This document shows, one piece after another, positions 16,317 through 26,600 of a stretch of 48,541 bases of DNA (position 1 is the stretch's first letter; each line of letters begins with the position of its first letter). The translations under genes were made by a program, and so were the position numbers. Source of the DNA: Lachnospiraceae bacterium UBA3850. GTDB taxonomy: Bacteria > Bacillota > Clostridia > Lachnospirales > Lachnospiraceae. The notes beneath the pieces were generated by a model. That model had not been told where the DNA came from and did not search any database. It saw only the letters and a program-made list of their open reading frames with translations. The stretch is taken from positions 1 through 48,541 of the forward strand of contig DGHK01000043.1 in NCBI GenBank assembly GCA_002392655.1, in the 5' to 3' direction.

Positions 16317-17323
16317 CCATTCCTCCTCTTGAAATATATAATTATGAAGAATGGTGCACCGATAAGTGCTGTAACAGCACCGACAGGGATTTCCCTGGGG
16401 GAGATGACTGTTCTTGATATCAGATCTGCTATAGACATAAAAGCTCCGCCATACAGAAAGCTCATCGGAATAACTGATCTATGCTTTGAACCGAAGATTT
16501 TTCTTACTGCATGTGGTGCGACCAGATCTATAAATCCTATTGTTCCGGTCAATGCTGTAGATACGCCTGTAAGTAGAGATGTGATGATTATCAGAAAGGT
16601 TTTGCGTCTCTTTGTATTTACACCAATGGACATAGCCTGTTCGTCACCAAATGTCATGATGTCCAGCTCCTTGGAGTTTAACCATATTATAAATGAAACA
16701 AGTATACCTATTGGGAAAAGTATTGCGACGTGGGTCCAGTTCCTAGAAGAGAAGGAGCCCATTATCCAGAAGTATATCTGACTAGAGTGATTTGGGAAAA
16801 GTGATGACATCATAGTAAGTATCGCACTTACGAAAAGTGATATGACCATACCCACAAGAATTATCGTGTAGCTATGCAGATTCTTGTCTATGCGACTTGA
16901 GAAGAAGATGACAAACAAAACCGTGATCAGTGCAAATATGAAGCCTGTAAAAGGAAGAAGAAAGCTTCTGAGACCGAAAGATGTGATTCCTGATACGATG
17001 ATTATTGCAGCACCCAGAGATGAGCCTGAAGAAACACCCATAGTGTAGGATGAAGCGAGTGGGTTCTGAAGGAGAGACTGCATAACAGCTCCGCTTACGG
17101 CGAGTGCGCCGCCCACCAGAAAGGCTACAAGTGCACGCGGAAATCTGATGTTCCAGAAGATAGAAACACTCATAGGCAATATACTGTCAGGAAGCGGTCT
17201 TCCGAAGATTTTATGCATAGTTATATTAAGAGCATCAGGGAGCGTTATTTTCACGCTCCCCAGGTTGATACATAAGATCAAAATCGATATACATATAATT
17301 GTAGACAGTATATATTTTCTCAT
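16313..17323 (-). CDS. ABC importer permease, FecCD/BtuC family
   Basis: The 336 residues hold about nine or ten transmembrane segments, the length and plan of BtuC/FhuB-type permeases. Conserved features include RFPRALVAFLVGGALAVSG near residue 60, NPLASSYTMGVSSGSSLGA near 90, GTIGFIDLVAPHAVR near 265 and DLISRT near 310. It forms the membrane channel for a substrate delivered by the binding protein encoded upstream. Substrate class is iron chelate, heme or corrinoid; the family alone does not decide. The position beside metH genes favours a corrinoid. Confidence 0.92.
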   Translation of the reverse strand: MRKYILSTIICISILILCINLGSVKITLPDALNITMHKIFGRPLPDSILPMSVSIFWNIRFPRALVAFLVGGALAVSGAVMQSLLQNPLASSYTMGVSSGSSLGAAIIIVSGITSFGLRSFLLPFTGFIFALITVLFVIFFSSRIDKNLHSYTIILVGMVISLFVSAILTMMSSLFPNHSSQIYFWIMGSFSSRNWTHVAILFPIGILVSFIIWLNSKELDIMTFGDEQAMSIGVNTKRRKTFLIIITSLLTGVSTALTGTIGFIDLVAPHAVRKIFGSKHRSVIPMSFLYGGAFMSIADLISRTVISPREIPVGAVTALIGAPFFIIIYFKRRNG

Positions 17324-17360
17324 GCAGATATCTCTTCTTTTCAGTTCATACTTTTACAGT

Positions 17361-18401
17361 TTATTCAGCATCATCAGGTGTGGCAAACGGATCCAGAAAT
17401 GCATCGAAGGTGTCAGGATATACGAGCTTTGCAAGCTGGATCAGAGCTTCAACTGTGTGGTTGTTTGGCTGATTGCTTGTTGTTGAATCGATGTAGTAAA
17501 CAGCGTCGTTCTTGATAGCATTTACTTCTTCCCAGCCCTTGGCAGACTTGATTACATTTACAACGTCATCTACATAATCAATATTTGTGACTATTACATC
17601 AGGATTCATGGCGATAGCTTCCTCCTCGGATATGCTTATCCAGCCCTCCTGATCTCCGGTTATGTTTTCTGCACCGATATCTGTGATCATTTCATCCAGA
17701 TATGTTCCTTTTCCGGTTGTATAAACACTTGGATAGTCAGCACTTGGAAGTGAGATCATGAAAAGAATCTTCTTCTTTTCAGTTACGTCCTTGCCGAGAA
17801 GCTCGACCTCTTCATGCTTTAAATTAAACTCATCTATAAGCTCCTTTGCTTTTTCATCTTCGCCAACTGCTGAACCGATGAACTTAAGATCCTCAGCAAT
17901 CTCTTCGAAGGATGTACTGGAAGGTATATCAGCTACACAGATGCCTGCATCTCTGGCAGGCTGGAATGCATCTACACCACCTTCATTACTCATTCCTGAT
18001 GTGAATATAATATCAGGCTCAAGTGCAACAAGTGCTTCGTTATCAGGATTCATCATATCGAACTGCTTAACATCCTTTGGAAGTGAGTCGCTATATGAAG
18101 CTGAGTTTGTGTCGATTCCGATTATTTTGTTTCCGAGTCCGAGGTCGATAAGGAAACGGGTTGTTGAAGGAGCCATAGATATGATTTTATCTACGTTTTC
18201 CGGGATATCTATGTCATTACCGGCTCTGTCCTTAGTTGTCTTGGTTGCATCGACAAGTGTAGCCTCAACTTCGATAGTGGCTGCCTCAGTAGTTGCTTCT
18301 GTAGTAGCCTCAGTTTTCTTTTCTTCTGATTTTCCGCAGCCTGAAAAAACTGACATAGCCAGCAGACCGGATAAAATCAAAGAACATATTTTTTTCTTCA
18401 T
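17361..18401 (-). CDS. Periplasmic-binding-type lipoprotein, FepB/BtuF-like
   Basis: The 346-residue lipoprotein (signal ending MSVFSGCG) is followed by a Thr/Ala/Glu-rich tether (about 25-55) and a class III binding-protein fold. Two lobes are linked by a long helix: the first lobe has DIDIPENVDKIISMAPS and ALEPDIIF, the second has SLPSADYPSVYTTGKG and MNPDVIVTN. It captures substrate outside the membrane and hands it to the FecCD-type permease. AGGAGA lies upstream of the ATG. It is the first gene of the operon, divergent from the FMN-binding protein gene 143 bases away. Confidence 0.9.
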   Translation of the reverse strand: MKKKICSLILSGLLAMSVFSGCGKSEEKKTEATTEATTEAATIEVEATLVDATKTTKDRAGNDIDIPENVDKIISMAPSTTRFLIDLGLGNKIIGIDTNSASYSDSLPKDVKQFDMMNPDNEALVALEPDIIFTSGMSNEGGVDAFQPARDAGICVADIPSSTSFEEIAEDLKFIGSAVGEDEKAKELIDEFNLKHEEVELLGKDVTEKKKILFMISLPSADYPSVYTTGKGTYLDEMITDIGAENITGDQEGWISISEEEAIAMNPDVIVTNIDYVDDVVNVIKSAKGWEEVNAIKNDAVYYIDSTTSNQPNNHTVEALIQLAKLVYPDTFDAFLDPFATPDDAE

Positions 18402-18481
18402 TTTGCTTTTCTCCTATACATAATTTTTCCAGTTAGTTACTATATCATAAATAGTTTAGGAAAAAAAGTGTATAAATCTAT

Positions 18482-18510
18482 TTGTTATTATGGCGATAGA
18501 CCGATATAAT
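18482..18510 (+). promoter_or_regulatory. Sigma-70-type promoter for the 18545 gene and MetH cluster
   Basis: TTGTTA (-35, 18482-18487), 17-base spacer, TATAAT (-10, 18505-18510), with AGGAGG followed by the ATG at 18545 downstream. It probably drives the FMN-binding protein and the tightly spaced MetH genes after it. Confidence 0.7.
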
Positions 18511-18544
18511 AACATATAGGCTTAGAAATATAGGAGGTAAAAAA

Positions 18545-18946
18545 ATGAGTGATATAAAAAAGGTAGCGGATTTTTTAAAGGAAGCAGGTGTGTATTATCT
18601 GGCAACAGTAGAAGGTGACCAGCCTAGAGTCAGACCCTTTGGTACGGCACATATATTCGAGGACAGACTTTATATCCAGACAGGAAAAGTGAAGCCTGTT
18701 TCAAAACAGCTTCATACAAATCCCAAGGCTGAGCTCTGTGCATTTAAGGATGGAGTATGGATTCGTGTGACAGGTGAGCTGGTAGAGGACGACAGAAGAG
18801 AAGCTCGTGCTTCAATGCTCGATGCCTATCCGGATCTGAGAGGTATGTATTCAGAGGATGACGGAAATACTGAAGTGTTCTTTCTAAAGGATGCCACAGC
18901 AACCTTTAGTTCATTTACAGCAGCACCTGAGGTGGTTAAGTTCTGA
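18545..18946 (+). CDS. Pyridoxamine 5'-phosphate oxidase-family FMN-binding protein
   Basis: This 133-residue split-barrel protein has the short PNPOx-like plan: a first strand pair (YYLATVEGDQPRVRPFGT), DRLYIQTGKVKPVSKQL, then KAELCAFKDGVWIRVTGEL and a C-terminal strand (ATFSSFTAAPEVVKF). Such proteins bind FMN (or F420 or heme in relatives) and many have no known substrate. It is a strong family match but the true reaction is unknown. AGGAGG precedes the start. The next gene begins 11 bases after its stop, so it is probably cotranscribed with the MetH activation gene; a flavin-linked reduction role in cobalamin reactivation is conceivable but unproven. Confidence 0.85.
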   Translation: MSDIKKVADFLKEAGVYYLATVEGDQPRVRPFGTAHIFEDRLYIQTGKVKPVSKQLHTNPKAELCAFKDGVWIRVTGELVEDDRREARASMLDAYPDLRGMYSEDDGNTEVFFLKDATATFSSFTAAPEVVKF

Positions 18947-18957
18947 CGGAGAGTTAT

Positions 18958-19659
18958 ATGATAGAAGTAAACAGAAAAGAAATAGAGAGATATCTGGGAT
19001 TTAAGGGTGTAACTGAGATAGATGAAAATATCGCGAGAACTATAGATGAGTGTATCGAGGAGATGAATGCCCAAGTAAATCCTAAATTTACTTATAAAAC
19101 ATTTCCCATACATTGGAGATTCAGTTTTAAGCTTGTTCCTGATGAAGAAAACGGTGGAAGTAAGAAGGTTAAAAGTACTTCCTGTGAGTTTGAGGGGATA
19201 CAGGTTGAATCAGGAAATCTTCTGAAGAATCTGGAAGGATGTTCTGAGATAGTCATGCTTGCAGTGACTCTTGGAAATGTACCTGACATGCTTGTGAGAA
19301 AAGCTGAGGTCAGGGACATGATGAAGGCTTATACATTTCAGGCTGTCGGAGCAGCTATGGCCGAGGCCTGGTGTAATGAGATAAATGACAGGATAATCAA
19401 AGAAGCTGAAGAAAGAGGACTACATGCGCGTCCGAGATTCTCTCCCGGATATGGAGATTTTCCTCTTTCAGTTCAGAAGGATTTTGAGAGGATACTTGAG
19501 ATGCCGAAAACAATTGGCGTCACGCTCTCAGACAGTCTGCTTATGACGCCTACCAAGTCAATAACTGCTGTTATAGGACTATCCGAGATAGATACTAACT
19601 GCGAGAAGAGTGGATGCGAGCAGTGCAGTATGGCGGGCAGATGTGAATATGCGAGATAA
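18958..19659 (+). CDS. MetH activation-domain protein (stand-alone)
   Basis: The 233-residue protein resembles the C-terminal activation (SAM-binding) domain of cobalamin-dependent methionine synthase. Recognisable parts are the RPRFSPGYGDFPLSVQ segment near residue 160, LMTPTKSITAVIGLS near 200, and a Cys cluster at the end (CEKSGCEQCSMAGRC) common in clostridial stand-alone versions. It should bind S-adenosylmethionine and help reductively remethylate inactive cob(II)alamin on MetH. The next gene is a MetH that lacks this domain, which supports the split arrangement. The four-Cys tail could hold a metal, but this is inference. Confidence 0.9.
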   Translation: MIEVNRKEIERYLGFKGVTEIDENIARTIDECIEEMNAQVNPKFTYKTFPIHWRFSFKLVPDEENGGSKKVKSTSCEFEGIQVESGNLLKNLEGCSEIVMLAVTLGNVPDMLVRKAEVRDMMKAYTFQAVGAAMAEAWCNEINDRIIKEAEERGLHARPRFSPGYGDFPLSVQKDFERILEMPKTIGVTLSDSLLMTPTKSITAVIGLSEIDTNCEKSGCEQCSMAGRCEYAR

Positions 19660-19685
19660 AATATAAGAGAAGAAAGATATTAGGC

Positions 19686-22130
19686 ATGAAAAAAGATTTA
19701 CGTGAAAAACTAGGAAAAGAATGGCTTTTTTGTGATGGTGGTACAGGTACTTTTCTTCAGGATAATGGACTTAAGGGCGGGGAGCTTCCTGAGCTTTGGA
19801 ATGTTGAGCATCCGGATGTGATCCTTAAGCTCTATGAGGGATATCTGAGAGCGGGCTCAGATATATTTAACACTAACACCTTCGGACTGAACAGCTTTAA
19901 GTTTCCCGGAAGAGTCGAAGAGTTAATGAATGCTGCTGTAGCTCTGGCTAAGCAGGCATGCGAGAATACAGGCAGAACGGATGCATATATAGCTATAGAT
20001 GTAGGACCTACTGGCAAGCTTCTTGAACCGATGGGTGACCTCAGCTTTGATAAGGCAGTGGAGGTCTTCGGTGAGATTATGTCAGCAGGTGAAAAGGCCG
20101 GTGGTGATCTCGTTCTTATCGAGACTATGAGCGACAGCTATGAGGCTAAGGCCGCGGTTCTGGCGGCAAAGGAATATACGAAACTTCCGGTTATCGTAAC
20201 CACCGTTTATGATCAGAAGGGCAAGCTCCTTACCGGAGGAAATATAGACTCCACGGTTGCCATGCTGGAGGGGCTGGGCGTCGACGCGCTGGGAATAAAC
20301 TGCGGCATGGGACCTGACCTGATGATTCCAATGGTAGAGAGAATGGTTCAGGTAGCATCGGTTCCTATCGTAGTGAATCCGAATGCCGGACTTCCGAGAA
20401 CGGAAGGTGGAAAAACTGTATATGATGTCACTCCGGAGGAATTCTCAGACGTTATGGCAGGCATAGCAGATATGGGGGTTCAGGTCCTGGGAGGATGCTG
20501 TGGAACAACACCTGAGCATATCAGACAGACTATAGAGAAGGTCAGAAATAAAGAATTTAAACCGAATACATATAAGGAACTGACGGTTGTTTCATCATTT
20601 TGTCAGGCTGTTACCTGTGATAAGAAGCCAATCATAATCGGTGAGAGGATAAATCCTACCGGTAAGAAGCGTTTCAAGCAGGCACTTCGTGATGCGGATA
20701 TGGATTATATCCTGTCGCAGGGACTTGAGCAGGAGGATGCCGGTGCGGATATACTGGATGTAAACGTTGGTCTTCCTGAGATAGATGAACCTGCTATGAT
20801 GCGTGAGGTCGTAACAAAGCTTCAGGGGGTTACAGGACTTCCGCTTCAGCTTGATACAACAGATGCAGAGGCTCTAGAACAGGGGCTCAGATATTATAAT
20901 GGCAAGGCTATGATAAATTCTGTAAACGGTAAGCAGGAGGTCATAGAGATGGTTATGCCGCTGGTTAAAAAGTATGGCGGTGTGCTTGTGGGACTTGCTC
21001 TTGATGAGGACGGAATTCCGGAAACAGCTGACGGCAGAATAGCAGTGGCTGAGAAGATATATAAAGCGGCTGATAAGTATGGAATTCCGAGAAAGGATAT
21101 CGTAATTGATGGCCTCTGTATGACTATCTCATCTGATTCATCATCGGCTGTGACAACACTTGAGACAATCAGAAGGATAAGGGATGATTATCATGGTCAT
21201 TCTATTCTGGGGGTTTCAAATATCTCGTTCGGACTTCCGCAGAGACAGGTTATAAATTCTTACTTCCTTACAATGGCGATGCAGATGGGCCTGTCCTTTG
21301 CTATAATGAATCCTAATAATGAACAGATGATGGCAGCTTATAGGTCGTATCTTGCACTTTCAGATCTGGATCCACAGTGTATGGGCTTTATTGAGACTTA
21401 TGCAAATGCAACTCTGTCCACTATATCGACCGGAGGTGCACCTGCGGGAGGTCAGACTTCCGGCACAGGTGGTGCTTCTTTCTCAGCAGAATCTGAAGGT
21501 GATAAGTCAGGTGGTTCTCAGCTGGGACATGCCATAGAAAAAGGAATGGCAGGCGTGGCTGAAAATGCCATGAAGGAAGAGATGAAAACCAGAGAGCCAC
21601 TGGATATAATAAATGAGGAACTGATTCCTGCTCTTGATAAAGTGGGCAAGGGCTTTGAAAAAGGTACAGTATTCCTTCCTCAGCTCCTGCTTAGTGCTGA
21701 TGCGGCAAAGGCTGCGTTTGAGGTTGTTAAAGCATCTATGGCCGGTAAGCCGAGAGTTATGAAGGGCAAGGTTATCATAGCTACGGTAAAGGGAGATATC
21801 CATGATATCGGAAAAAATATCGTGAAGGTCATGCTGGAGAACTATGGCTATGATGTTATAGATCTGGGTAAGGATGTTCCTCCAGAGGTGATAGTGGAAA
21901 GAGCCATAAAGGATGATGTAAAGCTCGTCGGACTAAGTGCGCTTATGACCACGACTGTTGTAAGTATGGAGGATACCATAAAGCTTCTTCGCGAGAAGAA
22001 ACCTGATACCAAGGTTGTTGTCGGTGGAGCTGTAATGACTCAGGAATATGCAGATGCAATCGGTGCAGACTGCTATGCGAAGGATGCTATGGCTACTGTC
22101 AGATATGCAGATTCTGTTTTTGAACAGTAG
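19686..22130 (+). CDS. metH: Cobalamin-dependent methionine synthase lacking activation domain
   Basis: MetH transfers a methyl group from methyl-THF through cobalamin to homocysteine. The 814 residues comprise a homocysteine-binding barrel (1 to about 290) with zinc-ligand cysteines Cys206 (GINCG), Cys271 and Cys272 (GGCCGT); a pterin-binding barrel (about 310-575) with IIGERINPTGKK; a Gly/Ser/Thr-rich linker (about 580-625); a helical cap; and a cobalamin domain with DIHDIG, where His706 should ligate cobalt. The fourth, activation, module of E. coli MetH (1,227 residues) is absent and is supplied by the preceding gene. The Gly-rich linker between pterin and cap modules is longer and of lower complexity than I would expect. 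Confidence 0.95.
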   Translation: MKKDLREKLGKEWLFCDGGTGTFLQDNGLKGGELPELWNVEHPDVILKLYEGYLRAGSDIFNTNTFGLNSFKFPGRVEELMNAAVALAKQACENTGRTDAYIAIDVGPTGKLLEPMGDLSFDKAVEVFGEIMSAGEKAGGDLVLIETMSDSYEAKAAVLAAKEYTKLPVIVTTVYDQKGKLLTGGNIDSTVAMLEGLGVDALGINCGMGPDLMIPMVERMVQVASVPIVVNPNAGLPRTEGGKTVYDVTPEEFSDVMAGIADMGVQVLGGCCGTTPEHIRQTIEKVRNKEFKPNTYKELTVVSSFCQAVTCDKKPIIIGERINPTGKKRFKQALRDADMDYILSQGLEQEDAGADILDVNVGLPEIDEPAMMREVVTKLQGVTGLPLQLDTTDAEALEQGLRYYNGKAMINSVNGKQEVIEMVMPLVKKYGGVLVGLALDEDGIPETADGRIAVAEKIYKAADKYGIPRKDIVIDGLCMTISSDSSSAVTTLETIRRIRDDYHGHSILGVSNISFGLPQRQVINSYFLTMAMQMGLSFAIMNPNNEQMMAAYRSYLALSDLDPQCMGFIETYANATLSTISTGGAPAGGQTSGTGGASFSAESEGDKSGGSQLGHAIEKGMAGVAENAMKEEMKTREPLDIINEELIPALDKVGKGFEKGTVFLPQLLLSADAAKAAFEVVKASMAGKPRVMKGKVIIATVKGDIHDIGKNIVKVMLENYGYDVIDLGKDVPPEVIVERAIKDDVKLVGLSALMTTTVVSMEDTIKLLREKKPDTKVVVGGAVMTQEYADAIGADCYAKDAMATVRYADSVFEQ

Positions 22131-22172
22131 AGATAAAGAAGACTTTTAGATGTCGTCAAAAGGAGAATAGAT

Positions 22173-23678
22173 ATGTTACTTAGTGAATTGCTCGGCTACG
22201 ATGATATAGTTATTCAGTGCCACGATAATCCGGATGCGGATGCACTTGCATCGGGCTTTGCCATGTACTGGTATCTGGAGAAGATGGGAAAAAAACCTAG
22301 ATTTATATATAGGGGAATACACAAGATTTCCAAGAATAATCTCCTTATTATGCTTGATAAGCTGCAGATTCCGGTGAGTTATGAACCGGATTTCAGTGAG
22401 AAGCCGGAGCTTCTTATTACCGTGGACTGTCAGTATGGACAGAAGAATGTCTCTGCAGGGGATGCTGAAAATATATCAATCATAGATCATCATCAGATTA
22501 CAGTGGAGCTTCCTGAACTCTCAGAGGTGAGGAGTAATCTCGGAAGCTGCGCCACAGTTATATGGGATATGATAAGGTTTGAGGGGCTGGATGTTAATGA
22601 GGATGTGAATCTTGCGACGGCACTCTATTATGGGCTCTATACGGATACAAACAGATTTGCAGAGGTGTCACACCCGCTCGACAGAGATATGCAGGATAGC
22701 CTGATAATCAATAAGACCATTATCAAGGAGATGAGCACGTCAAACATTTCTCTGGATGAGCTCAAAATAACCGGAAGAGCTATACTGGAGTATGAGTATT
22801 TTGATAATCATAAGTATCTCGTTATTCAGGCTGATCAGTGTGATCCTACAATCCTTGGAGTTATCAGTGACTTTGCTATGGATACAACAGGGGTTGATAT
22901 GTGTCTGGCTTACTATGTGAGTCCGGAGGAGATTAAGTTCTCTATCCGTACCTGTACGAATGAGATTCACGCAAATGAGGTAGCTTCTGAACTCGCAAAT
23001 GGAATAGGCGGCGGTGGCGGACATCTCACAAAAGCGGGCGGAACCATAAGACCTGAGAAGCTGGGATGTGCTGATCAAAAAGAAGTAAGTGAAAAGATAA
23101 GAAATATCTTCATAAAGAGAATTGACGAGTACTTTGATAAGTATGAGATCATATATGCTAAGGATACTATTCTTGATACATCAGATATGAAGAAGTATGA
23201 GAAGAAGCCTCAGCATCTTGGATATGTCAAGCTTACAGATGTATTTCCTGTTAATTCCGTTGTCGAGATACGTACACTTGAAGGTGATATAGATGTAAGG
23301 CTGGATGCGGATAAGTATCTGATGATCGGTCTGGAGGGTGAGATATATCCTATCACTAAGGAGAAGCTGGAGAGCAGCTATAAGGCTGTAGATGAGCCTT
23401 ATGAAAGAGAATTTGAATATGAACCTTGTATAACTGATGTATATTCCGGTGAAAAGAAAAATGTGCTCGCCTACGCAAAGAGCGTAGTGAGCACAGGAAC
23501 TACACATATATATGCAAAGCCTCTTAAGGGCTATGTAAAGCTGTTTACTGCCTGGGACGAGGAGAAGTATTATTCAGGCGTTCCCGGCGATTATATAGCG
23601 GTCAGAGAAGATGATCCGCATGATATATATGTTATAAACGGCAGACTCTTTGATCAGCTTTACAAGGAAATCGATTAA
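22173..23678 (+). CDS. DHH/DHHA1-family phosphoesterase with extra C-terminal domain
   Basis: The 501-residue protein starts with a DHH domain: HDNPDADAL (motif I), TVDCQYG (motif II) and IIDHHQIT (motif III, the DHH), all metal-binding. The DHHA1 substrate domain carries the glycine-rich GIGGGGGHLTKAGGT near residue 285. Relatives cleave nanoRNA or cyclic dinucleotides (NrnA, GdpP). About 180 residues after the DHHA1 domain form an additional beta-rich domain ending PGDYIAVREDD that I do not recognise. It is probably cytoplasmic, as no signal or membrane segment is seen. It follows metH by 42 bases, and its stop shares TTAA with the stop of the convergent TIR gene. Confidence 0.88.
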   Translation: MLLSELLGYDDIVIQCHDNPDADALASGFAMYWYLEKMGKKPRFIYRGIHKISKNNLLIMLDKLQIPVSYEPDFSEKPELLITVDCQYGQKNVSAGDAENISIIDHHQITVELPELSEVRSNLGSCATVIWDMIRFEGLDVNEDVNLATALYYGLYTDTNRFAEVSHPLDRDMQDSLIINKTIIKEMSTSNISLDELKITGRAILEYEYFDNHKYLVIQADQCDPTILGVISDFAMDTTGVDMCLAYYVSPEEIKFSIRTCTNEIHANEVASELANGIGGGGGHLTKAGGTIRPEKLGCADQKEVSEKIRNIFIKRIDEYFDKYEIIYAKDTILDTSDMKKYEKKPQHLGYVKLTDVFPVNSVVEIRTLEGDIDVRLDADKYLMIGLEGEIYPITKEKLESSYKAVDEPYEREFEYEPCITDVYSGEKKNVLAYAKSVVSTGTTHIYAKPLKGYVKLFTAWDEEKYYSGVPGDYIAVREDDPHDIYVINGRLFDQLYKEID

Positions 23679-26600
23679 TCCTCGATACCATACTTGGCTT
23701 TCTGTTCTTCGGTAAGCTTGGCGTCGCCTATCATTTCCTTTGCTTTTTCAACGAGTTCTGCAGGGGTGTATCTCTCGAAGTATCCGATGCGATATTCGCC
23801 TTTCCCGTTTTCTGTGTATGTTATGAATCTGTCGGATGGTGAGTGATGCCCCATACAGTTTTTTATACTTGTAACTTCATTCCAGGTTGATGTTTCTATG
23901 ATATCAAGAGTGGAATCCGGTTCGATATATACAAGACCTTCATCATAGTCAAAATCAAAGTTACCGGTATTCTGATAAGAGTTTTCGTAGCTTATTTCAG
24001 TGCTTCCGATATAACTGCCGTCAATCGCAGAATATCTGCTGAGAGTGCCGCCGTTATATAGTACCAGAATCATATCTTCATCGTCTGATTTCTTATTTTC
24101 ATAATATTTTAAAGCTGTAATCGGAACTCCTGTGGATTTTATATCATATATAGGGGTTCCTTTTTGATCTACTATAAGTATGGAATTTTTGTCGCTGACT
24201 GCAACAAATTCACCTGACTCATTTGAAGTGATGAGAGAGGTAGTGTTCCATTTTTCAGGAAGCTTTACTTCTGAAGTTTCTCCATTTTTAATATTGAATA
24301 TCAGATCCTTATCGGATGATATGTATATACAGTTACTTCCGGAAAAATATACAGGTGCAGTATTCAGTGCATTAAATTCAAGTGGTATCTCATGGGTGGA
24401 TGCTGTTTCAGTATTGATATCATATATAGCTATATACGGTTTTGCGGCTTCTGAATAAGTGTATATGATTTTTCCGTTTTTAATCTCTGGTATATCTTCT
24501 GAATATACATATGAATCGCAAAGGATAATAGTATCCATGTTCCCGGTATCTAAATCCCCCTTATAAAGTGTCAGATGACCATCATCATTTGAGGCCAGAT
24601 ATATGTGGTTATTATAGTAACCAAGTATATTCGATTCAAAACAGTGCTTACCGGGTATGATAAACTGCTTTACTCTAAAGTTATCTTTGAAAGCAAAACA
24701 TGTGACAGTTGTTTCTTCTTCCTCCCCGGAGAGAATTATGAGTGTATCGTCATTCAGTTTGGAAGAGTATAGACTTTGTATGACAAGGTCTTCAGATAAA
24801 GGTTTCCAGTTTGTATCATATATCCCCGTCTGATAATAGATGATCTCGTTACTGTCATATTTATTAACATAGTAACCGTTATTTGAATCAAAGGTTTTTA
24901 TACTGTCAGTAAAATACTTTTGGCTGGCTAAAGTTGCTTCTTTATCAGTGTTCATAGGGAAACACGCATTTCCGTCTTCAGTAAAGTACAATGGATAGCC
25001 ATTTCCGTTTACATCTTTTGCGTATACTATGGTTGAATTTGTATTGTAAGTGCAGATTTCTTCTCCGGATTTTGCATCGTACAGAGTTGACGAATCTCCG
25101 CCGTAGCAGTACAGATGGTTCTTGTCTTTTATATATATAAAATCTGATTTTGTAGATACATTATTTGTCTTAAATTCGTTCTCCCAGACTACAGATGAGT
25201 CCTTTATATCTATACAGTTTATTTGAGCAACATCATTTGATGTTACAGAAGTATCCATAAATCTTGCGCTGGCTTTACTGACATCTTTGATATCTGAAAA
25301 AACAACTGTGCTTTCATCAAGCCAGCAAATGGAAGATACGTATCCCAGATCATCACTTAGTATATCGAAATTTTTAGTTTTCAGATCATATACACCAATT
25401 CTATATACATTTGTTGTGCCGCTAGCTATCGGTAGGGCTATTTTAGACTTGTCAGGTGAAAGCTTTATCATGGTTACGTAATCTGTAATTTCAAGTCCGT
25501 TTAGTTTATTCTTGTCCGTAATCTCTCCGGTTTCCAGATTCAGTGAAAGTATTTCGGAATCTGAAGAGAGGAAGTATGCAACCTTATCATCTATCAGGCC
25601 CGGTTCAGTAGGATATAAGTACAGCTTTTCGTCCTCGAATTGCCATAAGGTATCGCCTGTGTTTGCATCTATAAGCATGATAGTTGTCGCTCCCCAGATA
25701 AGAAGCTTATCATATGAGACATAGATAATACCATGGTAGTGCTGCAGATCTCTGCTGGTTGAAAGCAGGTTTTTGTGAGTGGATGTGTCCCACAGATAAA
25801 CCTGTCCTTCGGAATCAATAGCGGTCAGCGTTGCGCCGTTAGGAGAAACCTTGAAGGTATCTATCTTGTTACTTATTGCATAGTTCCATTGGTTATGTAC
25901 ACTATCAGGGCTTTCTGACTCATAAGCAAGAACTGCCTTGGACAGCGCATTGACCGCTTCGGGAATAATAGGACGATCATCCTCTGAGTCTTTGGGCATG
26001 GCCTCAAGAGCGAGCAGGAGAGCGGTTATTCGCTGCTCATTTTCCAACATGGTCTTGGATTCATTTGACAGATATCTGGACTGATTTTTCAGTGCAGTTA
26101 TATAGTTTTTACGAATCTGATTTCTGCTGTAAAGCATATATCCACTGAAAAGGAGCATGAAAAGAAGAATGGCTGAGAAGCCAAATATAACTCGTCGCAT
26201 TACATACTGTCTGCGTCGGTTCATCAGCTCATCATAAGAGCATCCGATAAGTGCGCTGGCAAGTCTCGGAAGCTCGATCTTGTTTGCTTTTCTGATAGGC
26301 ATTCTGTAGTCGCAGGAAAGAGGTTCAACATTTCTGGTTAGAATCTCGGGGATAACATCCTCCGGCTCTCCGTTTACCAGAACTGTAAGAACCTGGCTTA
26401 TAGAGTGGTTTCTGAGAAAGTATTCTATCTCTCTCGGTACCCACGCAGACTCCTTCGTATTTGTGGAACAGATTACAATCAGATAATCTGAATTCTCAAG
26501 AGCATGAGATATGGTTTCAGATAGATCGCTCGTGATAGGAAGCTCGTTCTTATCGCGGAATATTCGATTGATTCTTTTTATACCGGTTTGCTTTCTTATC

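Noticed and set aside
18402..18544. Cobalamin riboswitch for the importer or MetH genes
   Set aside because: The gap is short, contains an ordinary promoter, and I do not see the conserved B12-box.
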